The translations under genes and the position numbers were made by a program. This document shows, piece by piece, positions 10,457 to 20,980 of a stretch of DNA of 64,000 nt. Every line of letters starts with the position of its first letter. The first letter of the stretch is position 1. The stretch lies in assembly GCA_963932185.1 (NCBI GenBank), contig OZ010678.1:29960566-30024565 (forward strand), read 5' to 3'. This DNA is from Troglohyphantes excavatus. Taxonomy: Eukaryota; Arthropoda; Arachnida; Araneae; Linyphiidae. A model generated the notes under the pieces. The model did no database searches and was not told where the DNA came from. It saw only the letters and a list, made by a program, of their open reading frames with translations.

Positions 10457-11527
10457 CTAATGACGAGGAAATACAATTAACCTTGCAATACCTTTAACAG
10501 TTGTTGATGTTGTGGTTGGCTTAGGTGTAGTTGACTTCTTATAGCAACACTTACATCGCCTATTATAACACCTTTGGGCTTTTTTATGTGCCCTTCTGCT
10601 CAAAGCCAAATCCCCCCAAGTCGGGGCGAATACCTTATCCCACTTCAAATCAACTGAACTCTCAGTCCAATCCACAAGGCCACCTGTTTCCAACGCATAC
10701 AGATGGTTCACCCTTATTCTACCAATGTTGGCCACATGTGCTGCTGACCCAGTCACATGGACATCATCCACCCAAAAGAATGGTAATGTTTTCACTGCTT
10801 CGTACAATAGTCCAGCCACCTTTGGTTTTGTAATGTACGCCCAACCAGAGCAGTAATCATTGAAAGAATCCGGCTCGAACTCGGCTTTGGATACAAACCA
10901 TTTACTTACTGTATCCCTCACGACTGGCATGCTCTTTTGGAAGTAACATGCGATGTTGCCCTGCAAATCCAGGTTGATCAGTTTGTTTTTGATGTAGTCT
11001 ATGAGTTGGTAGATGTCCACGAATATGTCGTCGTCCATCTTCATGAGATATGTGGTTCTGTTGCAGTTACTGGCTGCCCAAGAGAGGCCCATAACGTGTT
11101 TGTATGTTAGGTTGCGGTAGGAATCAATGAAGTTGCCTTGGATGATGTCTCTGTGTATCTCGTTTTCTTCCACAATCTGGCTTTGAAAGTCCTCCGCAAT
11201 GGCCAGTAAGAACGCCACTTTGATGACTGGAAGATGACCTCCTGGGTTGCCCAAGGTCCGTCGGATGACATCCCTATGTTCGAAATGGTTGGCTGCCGAA
11301 TGGACAAGAATGAGAAGATATGGATCCTTTTTGCAAATGTCATTTTGTATGAGATACTCAAACTTGTATTGATCCAAGTCACTTTTAGGTAGTCGCCTTA
11401 CTCTAACGTTGAAAAAATAGGCACCATAAATAAAAATGAAGATCAGGCAGCATATTGCAGGAGCTAATCGTCTCAGGCAGTTCAGAAAGTATTTGCAACA
11501 CAGAAATTTAGACAACGTTGTCTGCAT
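10457..11527 (-). CDS. Beta-1,3-galactosyltransferase-like GT31 glycosyltransferase, intronless
   Basis: A 356-aa type II membrane protein, probably Golgi. It has a short cytoplasmic N-terminus, a hydrophobic anchor at about residues 21-40, then a lumenal GT31 domain. Visible motifs: RDVIRRTLGN (about 85-94), EDFQSQIVEENEIHRDIIQG (112-131), the metal/nucleotide-sugar motif MKMDDDIFVD with DDD at 165-167, YCSGWAYI (225-232), and FFWVDDVHVTG (250-260) where most members have an ED/DV box. Two N-glycosylation sequons fall near 139 and 156. The tail is unusual: Cys/Arg-rich (RRCKCC) then a Thr/Pro run. The start was chosen because the anchor follows directly and G is at -3. Acceptor sugar is unknown, so no gene symbol. 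A donor-like AAAG|GTATTG near codon 346 leaves open a further 3' exon. Same strand as OAT, convergent with XPO5. Confidence 0.9.
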   Translation of the reverse strand: MQTTLSKFLCCKYFLNCLRRLAPAICCLIFIFIYGAYFFNVRVRRLPKSDLDQYKFEYLIQNDICKKDPYLLILVHSAANHFEHRDVIRRTLGNPGGHLPVIKVAFLLAIAEDFQSQIVEENEIHRDIIQGNFIDSYRNLTYKHVMGLSWAASNCNRTTYLMKMDDDIFVDIYQLIDYIKNKLINLDLQGNIACYFQKSMPVVRDTVSKWFVSKAEFEPDSFNDYCSGWAYITKPKVAGLLYEAVKTLPFFWVDDVHVTGSAAHVANIGRIRVNHLYALETGGLVDWTESSVDLKWDKVFAPTWGDLALSRRAHKKAQRCYNRRCKCCYKKSTTPKPTTTSTTVKGIARLIVFPRH

Positions 11528-12601
11528 TGCAATGCACCGTTAAATTTGCACACTACTGTCACCTGTTACCAGGTGACAAAATAACAACATGTTCTTTTGT
11601 TTACCTGTGTTCTTTATAGAATTTACGAGAACAGGTTTTCAAGTTTAAATAAAAAAAAGAAGCTTTTTCGTCAGCTTCTACTCATTTATTCCAAACCTTA
11701 TACGGTTATTTTTGTCATTTAAAAGCACTAAATATGTTGGCTAAAGAGAACAGAAACAAACTGTTCGGTTAAAAGAACAAAAATATTAAAAATGCTCTTA
11801 GAGTGTTAAGGGTTACCTCGTTATACAGGTATATTCCATTTTCATCTACCACCGATTTTTGATGTGCAATGCTGTCCCTCATATTATCCGAGATTGTACA
11901 GTTAAGAACTTCATCACTTCTTCCATGAATAGAACATTTTGCAATTCATCCACCAACAAGAAACACCGTATGGTCTTTAGAAGAAACTGCTTTCACATTC
12001 TTTTTTACAAGTGCAAAGAATAAAAAAGTGAAACATTATCCTTAAATAATTCCATGGAACATCATTGACAATTTAATCGGAATAACATTGACCTTTTTGC
12101 TCTAACTAAACCATAACTTCCGAATTCGAGTAACTTAATTCTACCGAGCACTGCGATATTCTAATTCTCGTTCGAATGTTCTTTATTTGGAAGTTTTCAT
12201 TTTCGCCACCCGTTCCGTTAGAGAAAGTGAGTGGGTATCGTAAAAAGCACGTGGGTTGCCTGTTCCAACTTCTTATTGGATAACACACCTATCCTTTGAG
12301 GTTGACCCATATTTTATTTGTTTTTTGCTTTCGCCCCAAACGTGTTGGCCAGTTTCACCTTAAGGCGGTGCCTCTTGCATGCATCGCTCGTTATTAGCAT
12401 GTTCCACTTATCGCATTTCAATCATTTTTTATTGAACCGCTCGCTATCCACGTGTGTTCGGCATTACTTAATGGATTGTTTGAATATGTGTTTCGTTTTT
12501 CGCAAATCGTGCATTGTTTTTCTTTTTAATTTAAATAAATTCGTGACGGAGGTTAGATCATATTTCTTGGGAATAGAGAGAGGAAGAGAATGAGTTTTGT
12601 A
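11528..12601. other. Upstream region of the glycosyltransferase; no gene seen
   Basis: The segment should hold the 5' UTR and promoter of the minus-strand glycosyltransferase. The stretch 12,100-12,600 is less AT-rich and contains a CACGTG E-box at about 12,249. A 91-codon open stretch on the plus strand (12,318-12,593) lacks any recognisable domain and is not called. No TATA box was confirmed. Confidence 0.4.
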
Positions 12602-13785
12602 CAGTGGCGGCTCGTCCACTACAGCAAGTACAGCCGGGCTGCACCTAAATTCATTAGTGAGATATTTTACTAATTTTCTTAAATGAAAATTAGAATTGAA
12701 ATGTCTACGGTAGTAAACAAAATCTGATAAACAACAAGCCTGTTACCGTAATGCACAATTCAGGAGGGGAAAAAACTCCGTTCAATCAAAACTGCAGCCA
12801 AAAAGCGAAATTCGAAATCGGCTGCATCGCTGCCATGGCAACCTCTACGTAGTATGGAGATCCCCCCCCCCCCCCATTTGTGAGAAGGTACAGCCGAAAT
12901 GAATTTTCTTGTTTTAGCTGCACTTGAGATTCGATAAGCTGATTGGCTCATCTCCAAACGGAAATGGTTTTCGTGATAAATGTACTGTTTGCTGTTGTTT
13001 CAGAACATGGTCCTGCTGCCGTTTCGTTATTTAAGTTAATATTAAAATTGACCGATTCGCATGTTTAAAAGAAAGGAGGATTGCTTTAATTTTCAAAAAA
13101 TAAGTGTTTTCTAGTTTTTTCGGATGTTATCATTTCGTAAAAATTGAAAGGAAACTTTGATTTGAGTAGTAAATAATAAAGAATTTCCGTTCAGGTATGG
13201 TTTTGTAGCGTTCTGTAAAACAACATTTAAAACAATCAGTTAAGGGAAGCAGTATAATATTAACGAAATTAGCTTGACATTACAATATAGTATTGGTATT
13301 ACAATTTTATTGCTTATTATAGGTATCAATTAACTTGTACGGACTAGCCATTTTTTTATAGATGAACTAATTGCTCATGAAATAACAAGTAATTTAATTT
13401 TTTTTCTATTCCATTGAAATTAACTTTGTGATTACCACAAAAAAAATTATACAAAAAATTCAAGAGTTGTGAAAATATTTTTTAAATTTTCTTATTTGAA
13501 GAAATTTAAATTAAAAAAGATATAAGGCATTAAAAAAATTAATGCAATTTTAAAATTTCGAGTCTATTTATAACTTATTATTGTAAATTTTTAGCATTTT
13601 CCACACAGAGGCAGTAGGTGTTTTATGATCCACAAACAGGCACTTTCATTTAATAATATGCATTGTTATTAACCAAGATATTGCAGTGTTGATTATCATT
13701 AGTAGATTAGATACTTTAGTAGTTAGATACTTTAATTTTTGCTTATCAAAATTTTATTATAAGGTTTGATATTTCTCTTAAGAGA
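12602..13785. other. Region opening with a hAT-like terminus CAGTGGCGGCTCGTCC
   Basis: CAGTGGCGGCTCGTCC at 12,602 is a familiar kind of hAT terminal sequence, followed by GTACAGCC motifs that recur at 12,886 and again in weak inverted form near 16,560-16,610. This suggests a larger decayed element spanning later insertions, but the right end is too diverged to prove. There is a C13-15 run at about 12,862. The rest is AT-rich without features. Confidence 0.35.
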
Positions 13786-15195
13786 GCCCCGAGCCCCAAA
13801 TCCTAATTTGTTAAGGTGTACATACACACTATAAAAAACGAAAATCGGCCAAAAATTCCAAAATATTTTTTTGGTTCTATAGTATTCCCCTATTCAGTAT
13901 CTTTCAGATGATACCAAAATTGAATAAATATTCTAAAAACTTTTTTATTTAAAAAAAAGTTATTCTATGGCCCGGCTTGCAATGGCAATATGTTTTGTAA
14001 ACTTTGCACTCAATTTCTGAAGAACTGTATTTTTAACATATGTCCCTTTATTCGAAACGTGATAACTCAAGTTTGATTTAACATTTTGAGAAAATTATTT
14101 TTTCTTTCAAATTTGTATTAGTTGTAAGATGTTATGACCCTCCATCATAACGATTCGTTCAAAAAATAATTTTTAATAGTATTTTAAAGTTGAAAATTGG
14201 AATAAAAAAGTGGTTTTTTAGGGACTGTCGAGGTAAAAGATTATTTAAAAAAACACTTTAAATGCTATAAACTGTTTGGAGGGTCATAACATTAAGAAAG
14301 ATACTGCGAGTAATTTCCAACAAAAATTATGCTTCTAGATTAATTACAACTTGCGTAATCACGTTTGAAAAAACATGCTAATTAACATATAAAATGCTAA
14401 TTAGTATTTTATTTTATTCAGGTTTTTTTATAATGATTCATCACTATTTTTAAGGTGTTTGTTTTCCTACATGAAAAAACTAGATTTTTAAATTCATAAT
14501 TAAAAAAAAAATGTTCAAGTGTATACGTACACGAATTCAGAAATACCATTTTTTTATATTATTAGAACATCTTTTTTTGAACATTAATCAAAAACAAAAT
14601 TGTATTTAAAAAATATATTTTTGTTATTTTTTTCGTTTTTTAAGCTTAAAAAGAATTTTTTTAAAAACACTACTCCTCTTTCAATTTTTAATGTTTTTAA
14701 ATTTTTTTAATTGAGTAAATAATGTCAAAGTATATACTACAAACGTATGAATAGACTTTTGCAGATTTGTGTTTTAATTGTCTTCAAAAACTTATTTTAA
14801 GTTCACAACCCAAAAAATATTCAAATTTTTAGGTTTAATAATTTGTAAAAAAATAATTTAACTTAATTAAAAAAAGCTATACATACGTTTATAAAACAAA
14901 TATTAGAGCTTCAAAAACTATTAAAAGTTTAGTTTTTAGTTAATTTTTTACAAAGCCTTAGCATTTTAAACGTGACAAAAATTAAAAAAAAATATTTTGA
15001 GTAAATGACGAATGTTGCAGATGAAAAGTATGTAGAAAGATGATAAATAGTATATACACATCTAAAAAAACGTAAATTTAGTTTTTTTTTTACTGTTTTG
15101 AAAATTTGCACACACCTTCTTAAGTTCGTTTAGCATCGTTTTGTGAAGAAGAAAAAAATTAACAATTTTTCAGGATTTTGGGGCTCGGGTCCCGC
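13786..15195. mobile_element. AT-rich element with GAGCCCCAAA inverted termini
   Basis: GCCCCGAGCCCCAAATCCT at 13,786 is matched in inverted form by AGGATTTTGGGGCTCGGG around 15,172-15,190. The 1.4 kb between is strongly AT-rich and has no transposase frame. A similar GAATCGAGTCCCAAAACC motif occurs near 15,472, so the right boundary may be further out. No target duplication found. Confidence 0.55.
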
Positions 15196-15599
15196 TTAAT
15201 ACAGTTATGCATTTTTTATTCTAAAAGTCACTTTACCACAAATCACTAAGTTGATAGAAGAACAAAACCCTTCTGCGACCTTCCTCAAAGCTGATGGTAG
15301 AATCGTAGGAACATTACGTTTCCCCTCCATAGTACTAATTTTAGCACCAAGTTCAAGAACAAAATATTTCAAACGATTAGGCCGTATGCCAAATCTTTTG
15401 GAAATCCACACTCTTCACTACATTTTTGTGGGCCACCGAACAATTTTAATGTTTACACATACAAAAGGGTGAATCGAGTCCCAAAACCTAATATTTTTAT
15501 TAATGAATTCAGAAACACCATATCTTTGCACTAGTAGAACATCTCTATCAACTATGAAACAAACCCAATATAAATCATACATATTTCTTTAAGGGTTTT

Positions 15600-15830
15600 G
15601 TTTCAAATTATTTCGTCATAATAAAAATATTTAAAAAAAACTTTCAATTTGGAAAAATTTAAATTATTGAAGGGAAAATGCAGATTTTTAAAAAGTTCTA
15701 TCCAAGAAAATTAAAAACAAAAAAGCGGCAGTTTTTGATTTTAAATTCCTTTATGGAACCTTCGAAAAACCTTCAATTTCACAATTTTGGTGAAGGTTTT
15801 ATTCTGACATTTTTGTTGGGAATATATTAA
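15600..15830. repeat. Diverged copy of the GAAGGTTTT/AACCTTCAATT repeat
   Basis: Phrases such as GAAGGGAAAATGCAGAT, AAAAACCTTCAATTT and GGTGAAGGTTTT also make up the element at 18,940-19,229. This copy is incomplete. Sequence between it and 16,152 shows no gene. Confidence 0.5.
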
Positions 15831-16152
15831 GAGATGTCGCAAACTGTTGAACGATGGTCATTGTTTGGTTGTTTAACTATAGCCTGGCTGCGATTAACTG
15901 GCGGATAAGTAACGCCCCTTTGAGCTGCTTCCAACGAATCAACAAACGAGTTTGGACGCATTGACCAATGGGCTCATCTAAAACCCGTAAACAATGTGAC
16001 GTCACAGCAGCCATTTAACCGGAACCGAACTATACATAATAAACTATTCTTTTTCCTACACTTTACAACTTTGTTGCTACTAAATCAAAACGACTTTTGA
16101 AATATAAACGACGTAGTCGTGGACGAATTTTGTTTTATTATGCCAATACAGC

Positions 16153-16555
16153 CAGGGCCTAATTAAGACATTGAAGCAAGGGAAGCCCGCCTATAAATGG
16201 GGGCCCCATTGCTCCCATATAAGCCCTGAAACATCAAATAGAGCTTTTACATGCACTAAAATCCTGGCCCCTGGATGGCAACGAAACATATTATAAATAA
16301 TATTTAATAAACATTAATAAGCAATGAAAATATACCTAATATTCTTTATGTTTCTGAATATTTTTCCAATGTTCGAACAAATTTAACACAAGTTATAACT
16401 TTTTGTTGTTGTTAAAGTTAGTAATGCCACTTTTTTAAGGTAAATTTAGTGGCCTACTATGTTAGAATTATTAAATATTTATATAAAATGTGTGATTTGG
16501 GGGCCCTTCAAAAATATAAAGTGTAAGCCTGGGCTTATTCGATAATCAGGCCCTG
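16153..16555. mobile_element. hAT-type MITE (CAGGGCCTAATT termini)
   Basis: Starts CAGGGCCTAATTAAGAC and ends GATAATCAGGCCCTG; flanked by AATACAGC at 16,145-16,152 and 16,556-16,563, a perfect 8-bp duplication. CAGGG ends plus 8 bp are the hAT signature. 403 bp with no transposase. The flanking sequence shows it landed in an older repeat containing TACAGCC motifs. Confidence 0.9.
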
Positions 16556-16919
16556 AATACAGCTAAATGGTACAGCCAAACACTGACTATCACTAGACAA
16601 TGGACGAGTAGAATGACCACGCCTGCTGTGACGTCAGAGCTAGTTTGTTTGTGGGATAGTGTTATACTACTAATATATTGAAAAACTCAATGATATTGTT
16701 TTAGAATATGATGTTAAAACACAAATTAAACGTAATAAATGCGAAATTTGAACATAAAATAACTATATTATTGTTTGTTTACCAGTAATCGGCAAGTTGA
16801 ACGTGCTCGAAATCCCACAAAACAAGGCTAAACTCCACCCTGTTCAAGTTGTCCATTTGTGTTCCAAATTTTTCTCTTGAACCACGAAAAACAAGCAATA
16901 CTATTGTTAAACAATTCAC

Positions 16920-16925
16920 TTTTAT
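16920..16925 (-). promoter_or_regulatory. Candidate polyadenylation signal of OAT
   Basis: AATAAA on the minus strand (TTTATT as written), about 105 bases downstream of the OAT stop codon. Confidence 0.4.
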
Positions 16926-17029
16926 TCCACAACTGTACAAATACTTCAAATATAAAATGCTCTCATGAAATGCTTCTTTTCTTAAAATATGTCATTATTT
17001 TTACATAATTACACGTTCTTCCTGCCCTC

Positions 17030-17190
17030 TTATATCGAATCGATGGTCTTGTGGATGATATCGATACACTCGGACATTTCTTTGTTTGTGATGACCAGCG
17101 GGGGTGCAAATCGAATGATGTCTCCGTGCGTGGGTTTGGCGAGGAGGCCGTTGTCCCTCAACTTCAAGCACACGTCCCAAGCATCTAAAC
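17030..17190 (-). CDS. OAT: OAT exon 8 (last): C-terminal domain and stop
   Basis: Minus strand, acceptor TTAATACAG|GTTTAG, 52 full codons and TAA. The peptide LDAWDVCLKLRDNGLLAKPT, followed by HGDIIRFAPPLVIT, is nearly identical to the end of animal ornithine aminotransferases (residues about 387-439 here). It contains the conserved Arg of IIRFAPP, which binds the substrate alpha-carboxylate in this fold type. It joins exon 7 across a phase-1 junction that restores Gly. The intron upstream is 3.8 kb and holds a pogo-like element only about 50 bp from the exon. Confidence 0.96.
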
Positions 17191-17241
17191 CTGTATTAAA
17201 CAAAAAATACCCCTTTGTCATTAATTTATTGATATAAAGTA

Positions 17242-18046
17242 CAGTAGACTCTCGATATCTCGAACTTCGATAACTCGAATTTTTCGATATCTCGAAAAAA
17301 AATCGATTTCCCTGCACCTTCATTACTTATTTAATGTAATTTTATCTCTTTAATTCGAAGTTTTTCGTCGTTATTTTCGATAACTCGAAGCTTCCTCACA
17401 ACTCAAAATTTTGTTTTCCTCTCAAAACTACGGATTTTGAAGAACCTTTAGCAAACATGAAATTTCCACGTCCTTATCAGTTCTCTTTCTTGTCCCTCAA
17501 GCCAGCTGGCGTTTTCGGTAAAGTGCGAGTCACTTTCTTGGAGCATTACCGACCGTCCAGAAAGCAACTCACTTAAAATATGAAGACGATACTCAACCCC
17601 TTCTCATTTTTGTTTAGGCTTTCGTGTAGTGTTGATTGTCGCTGCGAATAATAGCGACAAAACGATAATGCAATGCACTCTCTATAGCCGCATTTGATGA
17701 GAGATCGCTCTCAGAAGAAGAATGATAATGAAGAATGCTAACCTCCTCCAAAGATAACTTTGTAAGAGGATCTATCTTTCATAAAAACTATGCGTGCATT
17801 CATTGAATCGAGGCTGGAAATGAAAACATCAGAGACATTTCAAGCAATCGTGCATTTGTAAAACATAATTGATTTCGAAAAAAATAGAAATACTCACTAA
17901 ACTATTTTGGATAGATATGTTAAATAAAGTGGTATAAGTATACTAGTATTTATTTTTACCAAAACAGCTTTTTTATAGAATTTTCGATAACTCGAATTTT
18001 CGATGTATCGAATTCCCTTCGAGTTCGAGATAACGAGAGTTGTCTG
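17242..18046. mobile_element. pogo/Tigger-like (Tc1/mariner) MITE
   Basis: Left end CAGTAGACTCTCGATATCTC, with TTCGATAACTCGAA repeated inside; the right end is the inverted form ...CGAGATAACGAGAGTTGTCTG. Flanked by TA on both sides, the Tc1/mariner target. This terminus style is typical of pogo/Tigger elements. 805 bp, no transposase frame. Sits in OAT intron 7. Confidence 0.85.
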
Positions 18047-18164
18047 TATAACGTCCTTCCGGAAGGATACAATGTTCTCACCTTTACATTGTTAAAAATA
18101 TTTTTTTCATGTAGTCTGGTCCGGCATTGTATACCTTAAACATTGCACACGAATTCGATGCCGA

Positions 18165-18564
18165 CCACGGAGTAAAGAAAAAGCTGGAGATGATTTGGCG
18201 ATATTTCACGAGACGTAAGTTAGCAACCCCAAACTAGGCACAAACAAACCTGGTTTGCAGTCGTTTTTCTAAGAGGGATGCATTATTTTCAAATTAAAAA
18301 AACGCATGCTAAAACTTAAAAAAATGACTGTTTGTGCAGTTGTGAGATGCAATCCAGGTTCCAAATCGATAAAGGATGCTATTATTTCCAATTTATAGGT
18401 AAATTAAATTATAAAATAAATTATCGCCAAGTACGGGTACAAAGTAGTGCTTTAGAATAGCGCCAAATACTTCGCCAGTTCCTACGTTTTAAGCGATTGC
18501 TTACTTCACATTGCAAACCGGTTTGAGACTTGTTCGCACCTCCACCTTCTTCTTTACTCCGTGG
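18165..18564. mobile_element. CCACGGAGTAAAG element, copy 1
   Basis: Termini CCACGGAGTAAAG and CTTTACTCCGTGG, 400 bp. Flanked by TGCCGA on both sides (18,159-18,164 and 18,565-18,570), a perfect 6-bp duplication. The interior is conserved with copy 2 at 35,681 (GTTTGTGCAGTTG-like phrases, GATTGCTTAC) but in opposite orientation. No coding capacity. Class not identified. Confidence 0.88.
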
Positions 18565-18939
18565 TGCCGACCGAATTCCTCGGTGTGTGAAAAAGCGACA
18601 GAAATGTTGCACATTTAATAGTTTTCTATACTACTTGTTTTCGAACGTACAAGAAAAATTAAACATATATTTATTAATTAAATAAATTCACAAGACCGAC
18701 GCAACATCTGTAACTGTGCAAAAGCCAAAGTAGAATGTTTTCTTAACCTTGTCTTCCAAACACTATTCTTCCGCGCGTCACAGTACACTTTCCTCTAGTG
18801 GGAGTCATCACTCCAGTGTTTAATATTTTAGCTCAGTGACTCACCCGAATTTGTTTACTGCGGAAACCAAAGCTCATTTCGCTTTCTGAAAGCGGTAAAA
18901 AGAGTGCGATTAATTAATTTGCCGTAACGAGCCAAGATC

Positions 18940-19229
18940 CCAGCAAAAAAAAGTCAGCATAAAACCTTTTCATAAATTTTTTGAAATTGAAGGTTTTATG
19001 CAGAAAAACTGCAGTTTTTTTTTGAAGATCTATAAAATTAAAGGTTTTTGTTTCAATATCCTTCATAAAAACTGTAAAAAACCTTCAATTTTTAATCATG
19101 AAGGGAAATGCAGATATTTTAAAGGTTTTATGCAGGAAAATTAAAAACTTAAAAAAAACTGCAGTTTTTTGTTTCAATATCCTTTAAAAAGCCTTCAATT
19201 TGACAATTTTGATAAAGGTTTTTTGCTGG
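18940..19229. mobile_element. CCAGCAAAAAA element rich in AAGGTTTT motifs
   Basis: CCAGCAAAAAA at the left and TTTTTTGCTGG at the right form short inverted ends. In between, GAAGGTTTTATGCAG / AACTGCAGTTTTTT modules are repeated two to three times in both orientations. About 290 bp, OAT intron 7. Confidence 0.6.
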
Positions 19230-19708
19230 TGTCTTTTTAATTTTTTCAAAAGTTTTAGATTTCAGAAGGTTTTACATGGCGAATATATCACGGATATACA
19301 CTGTAAAAAAAATTGCTTAAAAATGAGTAGATGAACGTACTCTATTTTCTTTGAGTACATTTGCATCGTAAATAAGAGATGACGTATTCAAATTTAAGTA
19401 ATCATACTTTCGTAAAATGAGCAGTGTCATTTAATATTGCTAATTTCATTTTCTGTTCAAGCCATATTAACAAAACTACCTGACAAACTTAAAATAGTTG
19501 TTCAGAAGATGGGTTACCACATTATTTTATTTCGATTGCTTAAATGGAAACTGAGTTCTTACGATCTTCAATGATCTTACTTCCCATTCTTTTGGCACAC
19601 CTTTTTAACATTACTTCTGTTTATAAGATAAAAACTCATCTTATAGAACATTGCGTTAAGAATTTTAAAATACAAATACAACGTTAAAATACGCAATAAA
19701 AATCCATC

Positions 19709-19756
19709 AAATCTGGACATGTTTCGGGAGATACATCTCCCTTCATCAGCAGATTT
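19709..19756 (-). ncRNA. Hammerhead ribozyme motif, intact-looking minimal type
   Basis: On the minus strand the order is AAATCTG, CTGATGA, a 6-bp stem II hairpin (GGGAGA-TGTA-TCTCCC, preceded by one extra A), GAAA, CATGTC, CAGATTT. AAATCTG and CAGATTT pair perfectly as a 7-bp stem I. CTGATGA and GAAA are the invariant catalytic core, and cleavage would fall after GTC. Stem III is only about 2 bp with a tiny loop, as in the minimal hammerheads known from Penelope-like retroelements and retrozymes. Caveats are the extra A before stem II and the very short stem III. The same tail as at 5.7 kb follows. Confidence 0.72.
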
Positions 19757-19764
19757 TTTTTCTT

Positions 19765-19860
19765 CTGCTGATGAAGGGAGATGTATCTCTTGAAGATTTC
19801 ATGTCCAGATTTCATGGATTTTTATTGCGTATATTAACGTTGTATTTGTATTTAAAAAAA
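19765..19860 (+). ncRNA. Hammerhead motif in opposite orientation, damaged core
   Basis: Plus-strand mirror of the motif at 19,709-19,756: TTCTG, CTGATGA, stem II GGGAGATGTATCTCTT, then GAAGATTTC where GAAAC is expected, ATGTC, CAGATTT and the shared tail (ATGGATTTTTATTGCGTAT). The GAAA box is altered by a small insertion, so self-cleavage is unlikely. Together the two motifs make a palindrome of roughly 190 bp. Confidence 0.6.
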
Positions 19861-19888
19861 CTTCTGTTGATAACTTCTTCACGTCGCC

Positions 19889-19955
19889 CTGGTAGCTTAA
19901 CGGATAAAGTTCTGGATAGCGGTGCCTTCAGGTCTGGGTTCGATTCTCGGTAAGT
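19889..19955 (+). repeat. tRNA-like segment inside the CACTG element
   Basis: GCCCTGGTAGCTTAACGGAT looks like a tRNA 5' half with pol III box A, and GGGTTCGATTC is a good box B. The spacing is tRNA-like but the stems are imperfect, so this is not a functional tRNA gene. The same segment occurs in the family copies at 23.4 (-), 26.6 (-), 27.4 (+), 57.4 (-) and 57.7 kb (-). Confidence 0.6.
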
Positions 19956-20176
19956 CTTAGTTGTAATTGTCCATATTTATTGAATGTCATTTATGAAGGC
20001 AGCATATGTAGGCTAGCATCTGCTCTTTTTATTCATTTTTGCCCATTGTACTCATTTTTAAGTACCAGACTTTTTCAAAATTGAAATTTATGTATTTGGA
20101 GCCATGATTAGCATCGAATGTATTGAAAAATGAGTACATTTTATTTAGATTTGAATACCTATTTTTAACAGTGTAT

Positions 20177-20867
20177 ATGTTACCGTTACAGTATGAAATC
20201 CGTTATTTCATAGAATACCTAGTTATTCCATGAAATAACTGATCGTGTCCGTTAAAGTGTAAAACTCTCTTGTATTTCATGGTTTAACTAGTTATTTCAT
20301 AGAATAACGATCTGCAGCCCGTTAAAGTGTAAAATAATCTATATCATATATCAGTTCAGTGTCTGCGAACAAAAATTAATTAAAATCGAAGAAGTACCGG
20401 ATGTAGAAATATCGCTCCGGTCGGTTGCTACAGCTCAAAGTTTAGGTACTGGTCAGGGATTTAAAAAATGTTCGTGTAAAACCCAGTGTGTCAACAAAAA
20501 ATGTTTTTGTTTTAGAAATAATGTTCTTTGTAATTCCAAGTGTCATTTTAGTAATCCTTGTTGTAACAAATGATTTTATGGTACGTTTCCATAAATACCA
20601 TTTATACGCTGCATAAATTAGATAAATTGCTTCTTTTTCATTTTAATTGTCTATCATTAGTTTAATTTCATTTTAGATAAATTGTTTATTTTACACTTTA
20701 ACTGTCTCTCATTAGTTAATTTATAGAATACCTAGTTATTTCATAGAATTACTAGTTAAAGTGTCAAATTAATAACATATTACACACTTTAACGGACACG
20801 ATCAGTTATTTCATGGAATAACTTGGTATTCTATGAAATAACTGCATTATATACTTTAAAGGTAACA
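20177..20867 (+). mobile_element. Ginger-like DNA transposon, deletion derivative
   Basis: Starts TGTTACCGTTAC and ends GGTAACA. Terminal inverted repeats of about 95 bp share GAAATAACTGATCGTGTCCG, with AAAGTGTAAAA modules. Flanked by TATA on both sides (20,173-20,176 and 20,868-20,871), a 4-bp duplication. The interior retains the C-terminal tail of an integrase (see 20,388-20,573). A 4-bp target, TGT...ACA ends and this tail are what is expected of Ginger-type cut-and-paste elements with a retroviral-like integrase. It inserted directly at the end of the CACTG element. Confidence 0.75.
20388..20573 (+). pseudogene. Integrase C-terminal cysteine-rich tail (Ginger/KRBA2-like)
   Basis: Sixty-one codons to TGA, open for at least 11 codons further upstream but with no N-terminal domain present. 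VEISLRSVATAQSLGTGQGF is followed by a dense cysteine array (KCSCKTQC, KCFCF, LCNSKCH, CCNK). From memory of the family, this arrangement closes many integrase proteins annotated as KRAB-A domain-containing 2-like in invertebrates. The catalytic DDE core is absent, so this is a relic. Confidence 0.65.
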
Positions 20868-20980
20868 TATACACGTATATACGTGATACAAACAAAATAT
20901 TTGGCATTGCAGTATCATATCGGAGTTCCCGATTTAAATAAATATTGACAGATGTTATCATAAGAGTTTCAAGTTCTCAC

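Larger units (their letters stand above)
19299..20172 (+). mobile_element. CACTG-TIR element with tRNA-like core (TA target), carrying hammerhead pair
   Basis: Begins CACTGTAAAAAAAATTGC and ends TATTTTTAACAGTG, flanked by TA. Shared landmarks with the other family members are AAAATGAGTA near the left end, CTTTGAGTAC with GATGACGTA, a tRNA-like segment (19,889-19,955), then AAATTTATGTATTTGGAGC and the right end. Compared with the 27,068 copy, this one is longer because a head-to-head pair of hammerhead-bearing repeats (about 19,660-19,860) sits in the middle. No transposase; mobilised in trans if at all. Confidence 0.75.

Noticed and set aside
10531..10833. 100-codon plus-strand ORF
   Set aside because: Antisense shadow of the GT31 glycosyltransferase.
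12318..12593. 91-codon ORF in the glycosyltransferase upstream region
   Set aside because: No domain, low-information composition, no supporting splice or start context.
14580..15110. Possible additional gene in the AT-rich element
   Set aside because: Only short frames in homopolymer-rich DNA on both strands.
19889..19955. A tRNA gene
   Set aside because: Box A and B are present, but the stems do not pair well and the same segment recurs inside transposons, so it is a tRNA-derived repeat.
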